Assembly: GCA_023416055.1 (NCBI GenBank)
Contig: JAEZIH010000234.1
Location: 1-14,310, forward strand
Reading direction: 5' to 3'
Origin: Pseudomonadota bacterium
GTDB taxonomy: Bacteria > Pseudomonadota > Alphaproteobacteria > Caulobacterales > Caulobacteraceae
Length of the DNA stretch: 14,310 nucleotides
In this document: piece by piece, positions 7,568 through 13,748 of the stretch
Numbering within the stretch: the first letter of the stretch is position 1
Layout of the letters: each line of letters begins with the position of its first letter
Translations under genes and position numbers: made by a program
The notes under the pieces: generated by a model
What the model saw: the letters and a program-made list of their open reading frames with translations, nothing else
What the model was told of the DNA's origin: nothing
Database searches by the model: none

Positions 7568-8290
7568 ATGGGGTCATTCCTCACGACCCAGACCAGCAGC
7601 GTGGCGGCGATGCTCGGCAGGGTCGACCAATTCGCCCAGCGGCCGGGCGGTTCGATCATCAACGAAGGCGACGTCCGTCACATCAACGGCTTCGCCATCG
7701 ATGTTTCCGGGACCAACACCCGCTGGGAAAAAACGACCGAGAGGTCGGTCCAGCCCGGCAAGGGCGTCCGCACCTTCACCCCCGAGACCGCCGCCGCCCT
7801 GCTCGCCCCCGACGCCTTGTCCTCGAGCCTGATGACGCAGGACGTGGCCTTCAGCCGCGACCAGCTGGCCGCGGTGCGCGAGCTCGGCGTCGAGGGTACG
7901 GTCCTGGAAGGCATGGCCATCGCCGCCACGGCCACGGTGATCCACACCGAAAGCGTGCCCGTCGAACAGATCCAGGGCCTTGGCTTCTACGACCGGGCGG
8001 TGACCTCGCGGGCCGACGACATCGACTACATCGGCCGCCAGCTGGCGCGCTCCGGCGAGCTCGCCGAGATCGAGCGTCGCCTCGCCCGCGAATACGGCGA
8101 GGACGTCAGGATCGCCTGGGACCCGGTGAGCCAGGAATATCTCATGCTGCGCCCGGGCCAGGCCGGCTACGACCAGGTGCGCAGCGCCCGCGAGGTGTTC
8201 GCCGACGACGTCAACCGGACGCTGCGTCAGATGGGCTATTCACCGGAAAACTTCCGGAGCGTCCTCTCGCGCTACGACGTCACCGTCTGA
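7568..8290 (+). CDS. Uncharacterised 240-aa protein
   Basis: Not recognised. The start is well supported: ATG at 7568 follows AAGGAGG at a spacing of five bases, one of the best ribosome-binding sites in the window, and codon use (GC-rich third positions) matches the neighbours, so this is a real gene. No signal peptide or membrane helix is seen. A central, mildly hydrophobic stretch, VEGTVLEGMAIAATATVIH (around residues 110-128), could be a buried strand or helix. The last 90 or so residues are charged and probably helical (ARSGELAEIERRLAREYG). No cysteine is present and no catalytic motif stands out. It lies directly after the tRNA-Ala terminator and 114 bp before hsp20, which has its own promoter, so it is probably transcribed alone. 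Function unknown. Confidence 0.8.
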   Translation: MGSFLTTQTSSVAAMLGRVDQFAQRPGGSIINEGDVRHINGFAIDVSGTNTRWEKTTERSVQPGKGVRTFTPETAAALLAPDALSSSLMTQDVAFSRDQLAAVRELGVEGTVLEGMAIAATATVIHTESVPVEQIQGLGFYDRAVTSRADDIDYIGRQLARSGELAEIERRLAREYGEDVRIAWDPVSQEYLMLRPGQAGYDQVRSAREVFADDVNRTLRQMGYSPENFRSVLSRYDVTV

Positions 8291-8304
8291 GCCGCCCCTC
8301 GCCG

Positions 8305-8330
8305 TTGAACGGCGCCCTCGCAGACCCCAT
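8305..8330 (+). promoter_or_regulatory. RpoH (sigma-32) heat-shock promoter of hsp20
   Basis: TTGAA (8305-8309), a 15-base spacer, then CCCCAT (8325-8330) followed by CT: an almost perfect match to the sigma-32 consensus CTTGAA-N13-17-CCCCATNT. Predicted transcription start is near 8338, giving a leader of roughly 67 nt before the hsp20 GTG. Confidence 0.85.
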
Positions 8331-8344
8331 CTTGGGAGGGACCG

Positions 8345-8400
8345 GCGCCTTGCCGATGACGGGAGGCGCGGACGGTCGCAACGCCTGCTTCGGGGGCATG
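8345..8400 (+). promoter_or_regulatory. Candidate RNA thermometer (ROSE-like) in the hsp20 leader
   Basis: Two hairpins fill the leader. One is strong: GCGCCT (8345-8350) with AGGCGC (8364-8369), extended inside by CCG/CGG around ATGA. One is weak: GCCT (8383-8386) can pair with GGGC (8394-8397) and hide the GGGGG ribosome-binding site. The CTGCT just before it resembles the UYGCU motif of ROSE elements. Layout fits a heat-melting switch; it is an inference from hand folding. Confidence 0.35.
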
Positions 8401-8404
8401 AGAC

Positions 8405-8824
8405 GTGACGACGCGCACCATCCTGTTCGACAGCCCGTTCCTGCTGGGCTTTGACCACACCCGGGCCTTGATCGACCGGGCCGCCCGCGCCGCGGCGGAC
8501 AGTTACCCGCCCTATAATGTGGAGCAGCTCTCCGACCATTCGGTGCGCATCACCCTGGCGGTGGCGGGCTTCGGTCCCGAAGACCTGACCATCACCATCG
8601 AGGGCCGCCAGCTCAGCATCGCCGGCAAGCGCGAGGAAACGGCGAAAGGCGACCAGGCCTTCCTGCACCGTGGCATCGCGGGGCGCGGTTTCGTCCGCAG
8701 CTTCGTGCTCGCCGACGGGCTGGAGGTGGACGAGGCGCGGCTCGAGCACGGCCTCCTGCACGTCGATCTCAGCCGTCCGGCCGACGTTCCGGCCGTTCGG
8801 CGCATTCCCATCACGACGGGCTGA
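8405..8824 (+). CDS. Small heat-shock protein, Hsp20/alpha-crystallin family (IbpA-like)
   Basis: An ATP-independent holdase that keeps unfolding proteins soluble for DnaK/ClpB. The 139-residue product has a short N-terminal arm with FLLGFDHTRALIDRAAR, then the alpha-crystallin domain from about residue 37 to 128, with VEQLSDHSVRITLAVAGF at its start and the conserved A-x-L-x-x-G-L-L-x-V-x-L signature (ARLEHGLLHVDL) near its end. The I-P-I motif near residues 134-136 is the I-x-I tail used for oligomer contacts. The start is GTG at 8405; a run of G lies eight bases upstream. No good in-frame ATG is available. Regulated by the RpoH promoter at 8305-8330 and possibly by leader RNA structure. 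DUF1150 follows on the same strand, a conserved alphaproteobacterial pairing. Confidence 0.95.
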   Translation: MTTRTILFDSPFLLGFDHTRALIDRAARAAADSYPPYNVEQLSDHSVRITLAVAGFGPEDLTITIEGRQLSIAGKREETAKGDQAFLHRGIAGRGFVRSFVLADGLEVDEARLEHGLLHVDLSRPADVPAVRRIPITTG

Positions 8825-8911
8825 GCCAGCCGTCGTTTTCCGCGGCCGCCGCTTGCGGGGCCGAACCACACGCCACTGGGGGCGTTCAGTCGAGTACAAG
8901 GAGGCGGTCAC

Positions 8912-9166
8912 ATGACGCCGGCGATGACAAAGGAAGACTTCCGGGGCCTGGGCGCCCCCGACCTCGTCTACGTGCGTGAGATCCGCGCGGCGGACGTTCT
9001 GGCGGACACGCCGCTGCCCGAGGCCCGCAGTCTGGATATCGATCCGGATGCGGTGCTCTATGCGGTGCACGGCGCCGACGGCGAACGCCTCGCCGTGATG
9101 CTGGACCGCGAAACCGCCTTCGCCGCCGCCGTGGCCCACGAGCTTGAGCCCGTCTCGGTGCACTGA
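8912..9166 (+). CDS. DUF1150 family protein
   Basis: A small alphaproteobacterial family of unknown function, usually found next to a small heat-shock gene. The 84-residue product is acidic and soluble, with the typical LVYVREIRAADVL near residues 18-30, a central ARSLDIDPDAVLYAVHGADGE-type segment near 38-58, and a C-terminal half around LAVMLDRETAFAAAVAHELEPVSVH. No signal peptide or cysteine is seen. The start is ATG at 8912, with AGGAGG seven bases upstream. It lies 87 bp after hsp20 with no convincing terminator in between, so it is probably co-transcribed from the heat-shock promoter. The product may assist the chaperone, but that is only inferred from position. Confidence 0.9.
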   Translation: MTPAMTKEDFRGLGAPDLVYVREIRAADVLADTPLPEARSLDIDPDAVLYAVHGADGERLAVMLDRETAFAAAVAHELEPVSVH

Positions 9167-9190
9167 GGCGCGGTCAGCCACAGCTTTCCC

Positions 9191-9215
9191 GCGCGATTCG
9201 CGCCGGTTTTTCGCT
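9191..9215 (+). terminator. Terminator-like hairpin after DUF1150
   Basis: GCGCG, ATT, CGCGC forms a compact 5-bp stem, then CGG and five T (9207-9211). It begins 25 bp after the DUF1150 stop. The stem is short but GC-only, so it is a fair candidate end of the hsp20-DUF1150 transcript. Confidence 0.5.
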
Positions 9216-9282
9216 TTCGATTCAACAGAAGGGCGCTTCTTCGGGCCGATTTGCCCGCCTGAGCGAAGGCCCGGTCCATAAT

Positions 9283-9313
9283 GGCCCCGCGTTCACCCGG
9301 ACGCGGGGTCTTT
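9283..9313 (+). terminator. Second terminator-like hairpin
   Basis: GGCCCCGCGT pairs with ACGCGGGGTC (10 bp, one G-T), with an 8-base loop, followed by three T. It may back up the terminator at 9191, or work toward the repeat region. Only a short T-run follows. Confidence 0.45.
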
Positions 9314-9343
9314 GACAATCCGGCCTTCGCCGTTCCGACCAGG

Positions 9344-9453
9344 AGCCGGCGTCATTCACAAGCCGATGTCGACTCTGTCGACTCTGTCGACTCGCTTTTT
9401 GCGCCCTCAGCCGGTCATTCCCGAACCCGGGGCATGTCGACTCTGTCGACTCG
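9344..9453. repeat. Two-copy intergenic repeat of 9-bp units carrying GANTC sites
   Basis: The 305-bp space 9167-9471 holds no gene. Within it are two imperfect copies of one element. Copy 1 (9344-9394) has AGCCGGCGTCATTC, a short spacer, then ATGTCGACTCT with the 9-bp unit GTCGACTCT present nearly three times. Copy 2 (9409-9453) has AGCCGGTCATTC, a spacer, then ATGTCGACTCT with the unit nearly twice. Each unit contains GTCGAC and a CcrM-type GACTC site, giving five sites at 9371, 9380, 9389, 9439 and 9448. It lies between the hsp20-DUF1150 terminators and the end of ptsN. It is not a CRISPR: the units are too short and there are no unique spacers of regular length. Confidence 0.8.
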
Positions 9454-9471
9454 ATTTCCGGTCCGGCGCGC

Positions 9472-9939
9472 TCAGGCAGCGGTGGCCGGGACGTTGTCCC
9501 GGACGAACAGGGCGCGAATGGCGTCGACGGTGCGGGCCTGGCGCAGCTGTTCGCGCATTTCCGGCGAACGCAGCGCTCGCGAGACGGCCGCCAGCGCCCT
9601 CAGATGCTCCGCGCCGTCCCGCGGTGGGGCGAACAGGGCGAAGATCAGGTCCACCGGCCGGTCGTCGACCGAGCCGTAGGCGACCGGCGTGTCCAGCCGC
9701 ACGAAGACGGCGACGACGCGCTCGATGCCTTCCAGACGGGCATGCGGCACTGCGACGCCCGAGCCCAGGCCGGTCGAGCCAAGGGCCTCGCGCTCCAGCA
9801 GGGCCTCCATGATCCGGGCTTCCGGCAGGCCGAGAGCCTGGGCCGCGGCTTCCGCAACGGTGTGCAGGGCCTGGCGTTTCGACGACGCGCCGCTGCGCAG
9901 GACGACGCCGCCGTCCGCGAGCAAATCACCGATGTCCAT
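9472..9939 (-). CDS. ptsN: PTS IIA-like nitrogen-regulatory protein PtsN (EIIA-Ntr)
   Basis: EIIA-Ntr is the last phosphocarrier of the nitrogen phosphotransferase branch (PtsP-NPr-PtsN) and regulates potassium, nitrogen and stress responses. The 155-residue product is a single EIIA type-2 domain of normal length. The phosphorylated histidine is His66 in GSGVAVPHARLEG, preceded by the family's EREALGSTGLG. Other family features are VDLIFALFAPP near residues 96-106, and HLRALAAVSRALRSPEMREQLRQA in the second half. The start is ATG at 9939. It lies 76 bp after hpf with a hairpin between, and no strong SD is visible. It is the last gene of the rpoN-hpf-ptsN cluster; no clear T-run terminator follows, only the repeat region. 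Confidence 0.95.
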   Translation of the reverse strand: MDIGDLLADGGVVLRSGASSKRQALHTVAEAAAQALGLPEARIMEALLEREALGSTGLGSGVAVPHARLEGIERVVAVFVRLDTPVAYGSVDDRPVDLIFALFAPPRDGAEHLRALAAVSRALRSPEMREQLRQARTVDAIRALFVRDNVPATAA

Positions 9940-9965
9940 GAGGCTATCCCGACTCTACCCAATCA

Positions 9966-10012
9966 TTCCCGTTGGGCGGGCGCCGTGTAGACGACCCGCC
10001 TCGTTGTGGGAA
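9966..10012 (-). other. Nested hairpin between hpf and ptsN
   Basis: TTCCC (9966-9970) pairs with GGGAA (10008-10012), and inside it GGCGGG (9975-9980) pairs with CCCGCC (9995-10000). There is no T-run. It could be a processing or partial-termination point that lowers ptsN expression relative to hpf. A GANTC site (9951-9955) lies beside it. Confidence 0.35.
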
Positions 10013-10015
10013 GCA

Positions 10016-10681
10016 CTATGACGCGACGCCGTTTACCGAACCGTGTCCGTTGAGCGACTTCGACGTCCGCTCGGGGTCGATCCAGCCCACGTTGCCGTCG
10101 GGCCGGCGGTAGACCACCGACAGGCCGCCGTGCGCAGCATTGCGGAAGACCACGACCGGATAGCCGGTCATGTCCAGCTCCAGCACCGCCCGGCCCACCG
10201 TGATGGTGCGGATCTCGGCCTCGGTTTCGGCGATGACCATGCCGACAGGCGGCGGCTCGTCCGGGGTTCCGGCGTCGCCGAACTCGGCGTCCTCGACCGA
10301 ATCCGGATCCCGCAGCACCAGGCTGCGGGCGACTTCGCGGGCCGCGTCCTCGGTCTTCTCGGGCGACAGGCCCTTGGGACCGATGTGGTGGTCCTTCAGC
10401 CGACGCTTGTAACGGCGCACCCGCTTCTCGAGCTTGTCGAGGCTTTCGGTGAAGGCCGAATGGGCGTCGCCGCCCAGTCCGGACGTGAAGACCACCTGCC
10501 CCGAGGCCAGCCGCACCCAGCAGTCCACCTTGAAGCTGTGGCCCTCCTTGGTGACGATCACCTCGGCGTCCTGGGCCCCTCTTTCGAAGTATTTGCCGAT
10601 CCCGTCCTGGAGTTCCTGGGTGATGCGCGAGCCTAGCGCTTCGCCGACATCAACTTGCTTGCCGCTGACCTGGATTTGCAT
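10016..10681 (-). CDS. hpf: Ribosome hibernation promoting factor, long form
   Basis: Long HPF binds the 30S decoding region and dimerises ribosomes into inactive 100S particles in starvation. The 221-residue product has the N-terminal HPF/RaiA domain (residues 1-105; MQIQVSGKQVDVGEALGSRI, KVDCWVRLASG, LDKLEKRVRRYKRRLKDHH), a variable acidic/proline linker (about 110-155), and the C-terminal dimerisation domain near 158-208 (TVGRAVLELDMTGYPVVVFRNA, VVYRRPDGNVGWIDP). Two domains identify it as the long form. The ATG at 10681 is chosen because it gives the family N-terminus. An in-frame TTG at 10717 would add 12 unlike residues and coincides with a TTGACA that looks like a -35. No SD precedes the ATG. 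It lies 63 bp after rpoN. Confidence 0.96.
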   Translation of the reverse strand: MQIQVSGKQVDVGEALGSRITQELQDGIGKYFERGAQDAEVIVTKEGHSFKVDCWVRLASGQVVFTSGLGGDAHSAFTESLDKLEKRVRRYKRRLKDHHIGPKGLSPEKTEDAAREVARSLVLRDPDSVEDAEFGDAGTPDEPPPVGMVIAETEAEIRTITVGRAVLELDMTGYPVVVFRNAAHGGLSVVYRRPDGNVGWIDPERTSKSLNGHGSVNGVAS

Positions 10682-10686
10682 GCCCG

Positions 10687-10717
10687 ATAGAACGCGACCG
10701 AAGGCGTTTGGTGTCAA
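10687..10717 (-). promoter_or_regulatory. Possible hpf promoter, leaderless
   Basis: On the minus strand TTGACA (10717-10712) is followed after 19 bases by TTCTAT (10692-10687), which lies only five bases before the hpf ATG. If used, transcription would start at or next to the ATG, which would explain the missing SD. The spacing is longer than the usual 17. Confidence 0.35.
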
Positions 10718-10744
10718 CGCTGATCACAGTTTTGTGGCGACGCT

Positions 10745-12259
10745 TCAGCCAGCCTTCAGCATGCGCCGCCGCTGAACCGACGACGGAATCCGCAACGCTT
10801 CCCGGTACTTGGCGACGGTCCGGCGGGCGATGTCGATGCCGGCCTCGTTAAGGATCTCGACGATCCGGTCGTCGGACAAAACGTCGCTGTCGCGGGTCTC
10901 GCCGTCGATCATCGTCTTGATCCGATGGCGCACCGCCTCGGCCGAATGGGTCGCCCCGCCGTCGGACGACTGGATCGCGGCGGTGAAGAAGAATTTCAGC
11001 TCGAACACGCCCCGCGGAGTCGACACGTATTTGTTCGACGTCACCCGGCTCACCGTCGACTCATGCATCCCGATCGCATCGGCCACGGTCTTCAGGTTAA
11101 GCGGTCGCAGGAACTCCACCCCGAAGGCCAGGAAGGCGTCCTGCTGGCGCACGATCTCGGACGCGACCTTGAGGATGGTCTTGGCCCGCTGGTCCAGCGA
11201 CTTCACCAGCCAGCTGGCCTGGGCGGCGCACTCGGCGACGAAGGTCTTCTCGGTGTCGGTCCGCGCGCCCGAGGCGACGACCCCGTGATAGCGCTTGTCC
11301 ATGATCAGGCGCGGCAGGGTGTCGGCGTTCAACTCGACCTTCCAGCCGCCGGCCGGATCGGGGCGGACATGGACGTCGGGGATGACCGTCTGGGCCGGCT
11401 CGCCGCCGAAGCCCGCGCCGGGCCGCGGCGTCAGGGCCTTCAGCTCCGCGATCATCTCGGACAGGTCCTCCCCGTCCACGCCGCAGGCCTTCTTCAGAGC
11501 CGAAAGGTCGCGTTTGGCCAGCAGGTCGAGGTTGTCGAGCAGGCAGGCCATGGCCGGGTCGTAGCGGTTGCGTTCGACCAGTTGCAGCTTGAGGCACTCA
11601 GGCACCGAGCGCGCCATGATCCCCGTCGGCTCGAATCCGTGGCAGACCGTCAGCACCGCCTCGACGCGCTCCAGCGACACCCCCAGCCGGTCGGCGATCT
11701 CGGCCAGTTCGCCGCGCAGGTAGCCGCCCTCGTCCACCGCGTCGATCAGGGCCAGTGCGATAGCGTGGTCCGCGGGCGCCAACCCGGCCTGCGAGGCCTG
11801 GGCCTGCAGATGCTCCCACAGGGTGGCGTCGCGCGTGTCGGACTGCTCGCGGCCTTCGCCGTCGCCCAGGCTCCCACCCCCGCCGACCCGCGACCAGTCG
11901 TTGAGTCCCGGCTGGCTGTCCGCGCTGTCGGCCATCCGGTCGGTGGTCCGTTCGCCGGGGGCCGCGTCGCCGTAGAGGTCGTCCTCCCGCGCATCCAGCG
12001 AGCGTTCCGACTCCTGCGACCGCCCCTCCTCGAAGCTCAGCTCCGCGCCTTCGGGCGTCTCAGTCCGCTCCGCCGGCGCCTCGGCCTCGGACGACGCCTC
12101 GGCGTCCTCGCGCTGCAGCAGAGGGTTCTTCTCCAGCTCCGCCTCGACAAACGCCTCCAGCTCGAGGTTGGACAGTTGCAGCAGCTTGATCGCCTGCTGC
12201 AGCTGGGGCGTGATGACGAGCCCCTGCCCCTGTCTGATCTCCAGCCTTTGTCCGAGCAC
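10745..12259 (-). CDS. rpoN: RNA polymerase sigma-54 factor RpoN
   Basis: Sigma-54 directs RNA polymerase to -24/-12 promoters opened by AAA+ activators (nitrogen genes; flagella and stalks in Caulobacterales). The product is 504 residues from this start. The Gln/Leu-rich region I (residues 1-50) has RQGQGLVITPQLQQAIKLLQLSN. A very acidic region II (about 55-140, ERTETPEGAELSFEEG and similar) follows. The core-binding region spans about 145-320, and the C-terminal DNA-binding part includes ESTVSRVTSNKYV and the RpoN box ARRTVAKYREAL. The start is uncertain: GTG 12259 has GGGGG six bases upstream and gives the usual N-terminal length, whereas TTG 12280 would add seven residues (MARRGSS) with no SD. 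Because a plus-strand gene separates it from lptB, it needs its own promoter in 12260-12485. hpf and ptsN follow. Confidence 0.96.
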   Translation of the reverse strand: MLGQRLEIRQGQGLVITPQLQQAIKLLQLSNLELEAFVEAELEKNPLLQREDAEASSEAEAPAERTETPEGAELSFEEGRSQESERSLDAREDDLYGDAAPGERTTDRMADSADSQPGLNDWSRVGGGGSLGDGEGREQSDTRDATLWEHLQAQASQAGLAPADHAIALALIDAVDEGGYLRGELAEIADRLGVSLERVEAVLTVCHGFEPTGIMARSVPECLKLQLVERNRYDPAMACLLDNLDLLAKRDLSALKKACGVDGEDLSEMIAELKALTPRPGAGFGGEPAQTVIPDVHVRPDPAGGWKVELNADTLPRLIMDKRYHGVVASGARTDTEKTFVAECAAQASWLVKSLDQRAKTILKVASEIVRQQDAFLAFGVEFLRPLNLKTVADAIGMHESTVSRVTSNKYVSTPRGVFELKFFFTAAIQSSDGGATHSAEAVRHRIKTMIDGETRDSDVLSDDRIVEILNEAGIDIARRTVAKYREALRIPSSVQRRRMLKAG

Positions 12260-12320
12260 CGATGACCCCCGCCGGGCCAACTGGCCCGAAACTTGCTGTC
12301 GGCCACCCTGTGGCCGGAAC

Positions 12321-12338
12321 GGTTAACGAGGGTCTAAG
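12321..12338 (-). promoter_or_regulatory. CtrA-like site upstream of rpoN
   Basis: On the minus strand TTAG, seven bases (ACCCTCG), TTAAC matches the Caulobacterales CtrA consensus TTAA-N7-TTAAC at 8 of 9 positions with correct spacing. It lies about 65-80 bp upstream of the rpoN start, in the divergent region with the PPC-like gene. CtrA as binder is inferred. Confidence 0.45.
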
Positions 12339-12485
12339 CGCAAATGGCCGCCCGGCATCGCCAGGCGTCACGGGCCGGACCCGAGATCGCTCAGAAGAGA
12401 CCCGTCGGGACGTGACAGGGCGCGGCCGCAGGTTGCGGCGTCAAACAGGATCGAGGACGGTGCGACGATCATGAGAGGGGAAACG

Positions 12486-12902
12486 ATGTCCAAGCTGATC
12501 GGACTGGCGCTCTTCGTCAGCATTTTCATGGCCGGCGGGTCAGCGATGGCGCAAAGCAGCATCGCACCCGGGCAGACAATCTCAGGCCGTTTGGAACGCG
12601 GCGATCGACTGACGACAGGGTTCGCGGCCGGGAGCTTCTACGACTGCTACCGGGTTGCTGCACGCCCTGGCCAGACCGTGAAAGTGACCGCGACCTCCGG
12701 CGACGCGGTCATCCTCGCTTTGGGAGCCAGCAGCGAGAGCTGCCCTCACAGGCTTTCCAACGCGGAGGTCAGCGCGATCGCGCCCCGCGAAGTCGTGCAG
12801 ACCATTGGCCCGGCCGGCGATTACTGGGTGGTCGTGATGGGCCAGGATGAGGGCGCAGCGGCGTCCTACTCTCTGCGCATGACGGTGGTCGACAGGCCGT
12901 AG
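12486..12902 (+). CDS. Small secreted protein with PPC-like domain
   Basis: The 138-residue product has a clear Sec signal peptide: a hydrophobic core LIGLALFVSIFMAGG, with likely cleavage after AMA (residue 22 or so), so the mature protein is about 115 residues in the periplasm or outside. The mature part looks like the beta-sandwich PPC (pre-peptidase C-terminal) fold: GQTISGRLERGD, FYDCYRVAARPGQTVKVTATS, then a final AGDYWVVVMGQDEGAAASYSLRM strand pair. Two cysteines (in YDCYR and ESCPH) could form a disulfide. No catalytic motif is seen. ATG 12486 is chosen over the in-frame ATG at 12471, because GAGAGGGG lies a few bases upstream and the signal peptide then has normal length. It is transcribed opposite to its neighbours, divergent from rpoN and convergent with lptB (33 bp). 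Role unknown; the fold call is moderate. Confidence 0.8.
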   Translation: MSKLIGLALFVSIFMAGGSAMAQSSIAPGQTISGRLERGDRLTTGFAAGSFYDCYRVAARPGQTVKVTATSGDAVILALGASSESCPHRLSNAEVSAIAPREVVQTIGPAGDYWVVVMGQDEGAAASYSLRMTVVDRP

Positions 12903-12935
12903 AAGGCCGCCCCACGGCCGCGCGATTCCAGGACT

Positions 12936-13730
12936 TCAGCCGTACATATCGCCGAGATAGACCCGGCGCACTTCCGGGTCGCGGATCACATCCTCGGCCT
13001 TGCCTTCGAACAGCACCGCCCCGCCCGAGATGATCGAGGCGTGGTCGATGATCTCCAGCGTCTCACGGACATTGTGGTCGGTGATCAGCACGCCGATGCC
13101 CTGCCCCGCCAGGTAGCGGATGACCTGACGGATATCGGCGATGGCGAGGGGATCGATGCCCGCGAAGGGTTCGTCCAGCAGCATGAAGGACGGCTTCCCG
13201 GCCAAGGCCCGCGCGATCTCGCAGCGCCGCCGCTCACCGCCCGACAGGCCGCCGGCGGGAGCCTGACGCAGGTGGTCGATGCGCAGCTCTTCCAGCAGGC
13301 GGCTGGTCTCGTCGGCGATCGCCTTCTGGCCCGAGTGATGGAGTTCGACCACCGCCCGCACATTCTGCTCGACCGTCATGCCGCGGAAGATCGAGGCTTC
13401 CTGCGCCAGGTAGCCGAGACCCATGCGCGCGCGCTGGTACATCGGCTGGGCGGTGATGTCCTCGCCGTCGAGGAAGATCTTGCCGCTGTCGGGGGCGATC
13501 AGGCCCGTGATCATGTAGAAGCAGGTGGTCTTGCCGGCGCCGTTGGGCCCCAGCAGGCCGGCGACCTGACCGCGTTCGACGTGCAGGGAGACGTCGCGCA
13601 CGACCTGCCGCTGACCGAAGGAGCGGGCCAGGTTCTGGACGCGCAGACCCGTCAGGCGCGGAGCCTCGGCCGCCGCCGCGTCGGCGGGGGCGTCATGTAC
13701 GTTGAGGGCGGAGAGTTCCTTGCGCGCCAC
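12936..13730 (-). CDS. lptB: LPS export ABC transporter ATP-binding protein LptB
   Basis: LptB is the cytoplasmic ATPase of the LptB2FGC exporter that drives lipopolysaccharide from the inner membrane onto the Lpt bridge. The 264-residue product carries all ABC motifs: Walker A GPNGAGKT (61-68), Q-loop Gln110 in LGYLAQEASIFRG, signature LSGGE (162-166), Walker B FMLLDE (182-187) and the switch histidine in ITDHN (His219). Its first 25 or so residues are an Ala-rich extension not seen in E. coli LptB (241 aa). No later start codon with a good context is seen, so GTG 13730 is taken, 18 bp after lptA. It is the last gene of the lptC-lptA-lptB unit here and ends 33 bp from the convergent PPC-like gene. 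Confidence 0.96.
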   Translation of the reverse strand: MARKELSALNVHDAPADAAAAEAPRLTGLRVQNLARSFGQRQVVRDVSLHVERGQVAGLLGPNGAGKTTCFYMITGLIAPDSGKIFLDGEDITAQPMYQRARMGLGYLAQEASIFRGMTVEQNVRAVVELHHSGQKAIADETSRLLEELRIDHLRQAPAGGLSGGERRRCEIARALAGKPSFMLLDEPFAGIDPLAIADIRQVIRYLAGQGIGVLITDHNVRETLEIIDHASIISGGAVLFEGKAEDVIRDPEVRRVYLGDMYG

Positions 13731-13748
13731 GTGTCGTCCGAACCGCCC

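Noticed and set aside
9366..9453. CRISPR array
   Set aside because: Units are 9 bp with no unique spacers of regular length, and no cas gene is in the window.
9312..9812. Plus-strand frame reading the 9-bp repeat as STLSTLST
   Set aside because: Runs on into the antisense of ptsN, has no good SD and an Arg/Pro-rich tail; the repeat is better seen as intergenic DNA.
10925..12265. 446-aa plus-strand open frame opposite rpoN
   Set aside because: Antisense shadow; rpoN shows all family motifs on the minus strand.
12905..12919. Bidirectional terminator between the PPC-like gene and lptB
   Set aside because: Only a 5-bp stem (GGCCG/CGGCC) with no T-run on either side.
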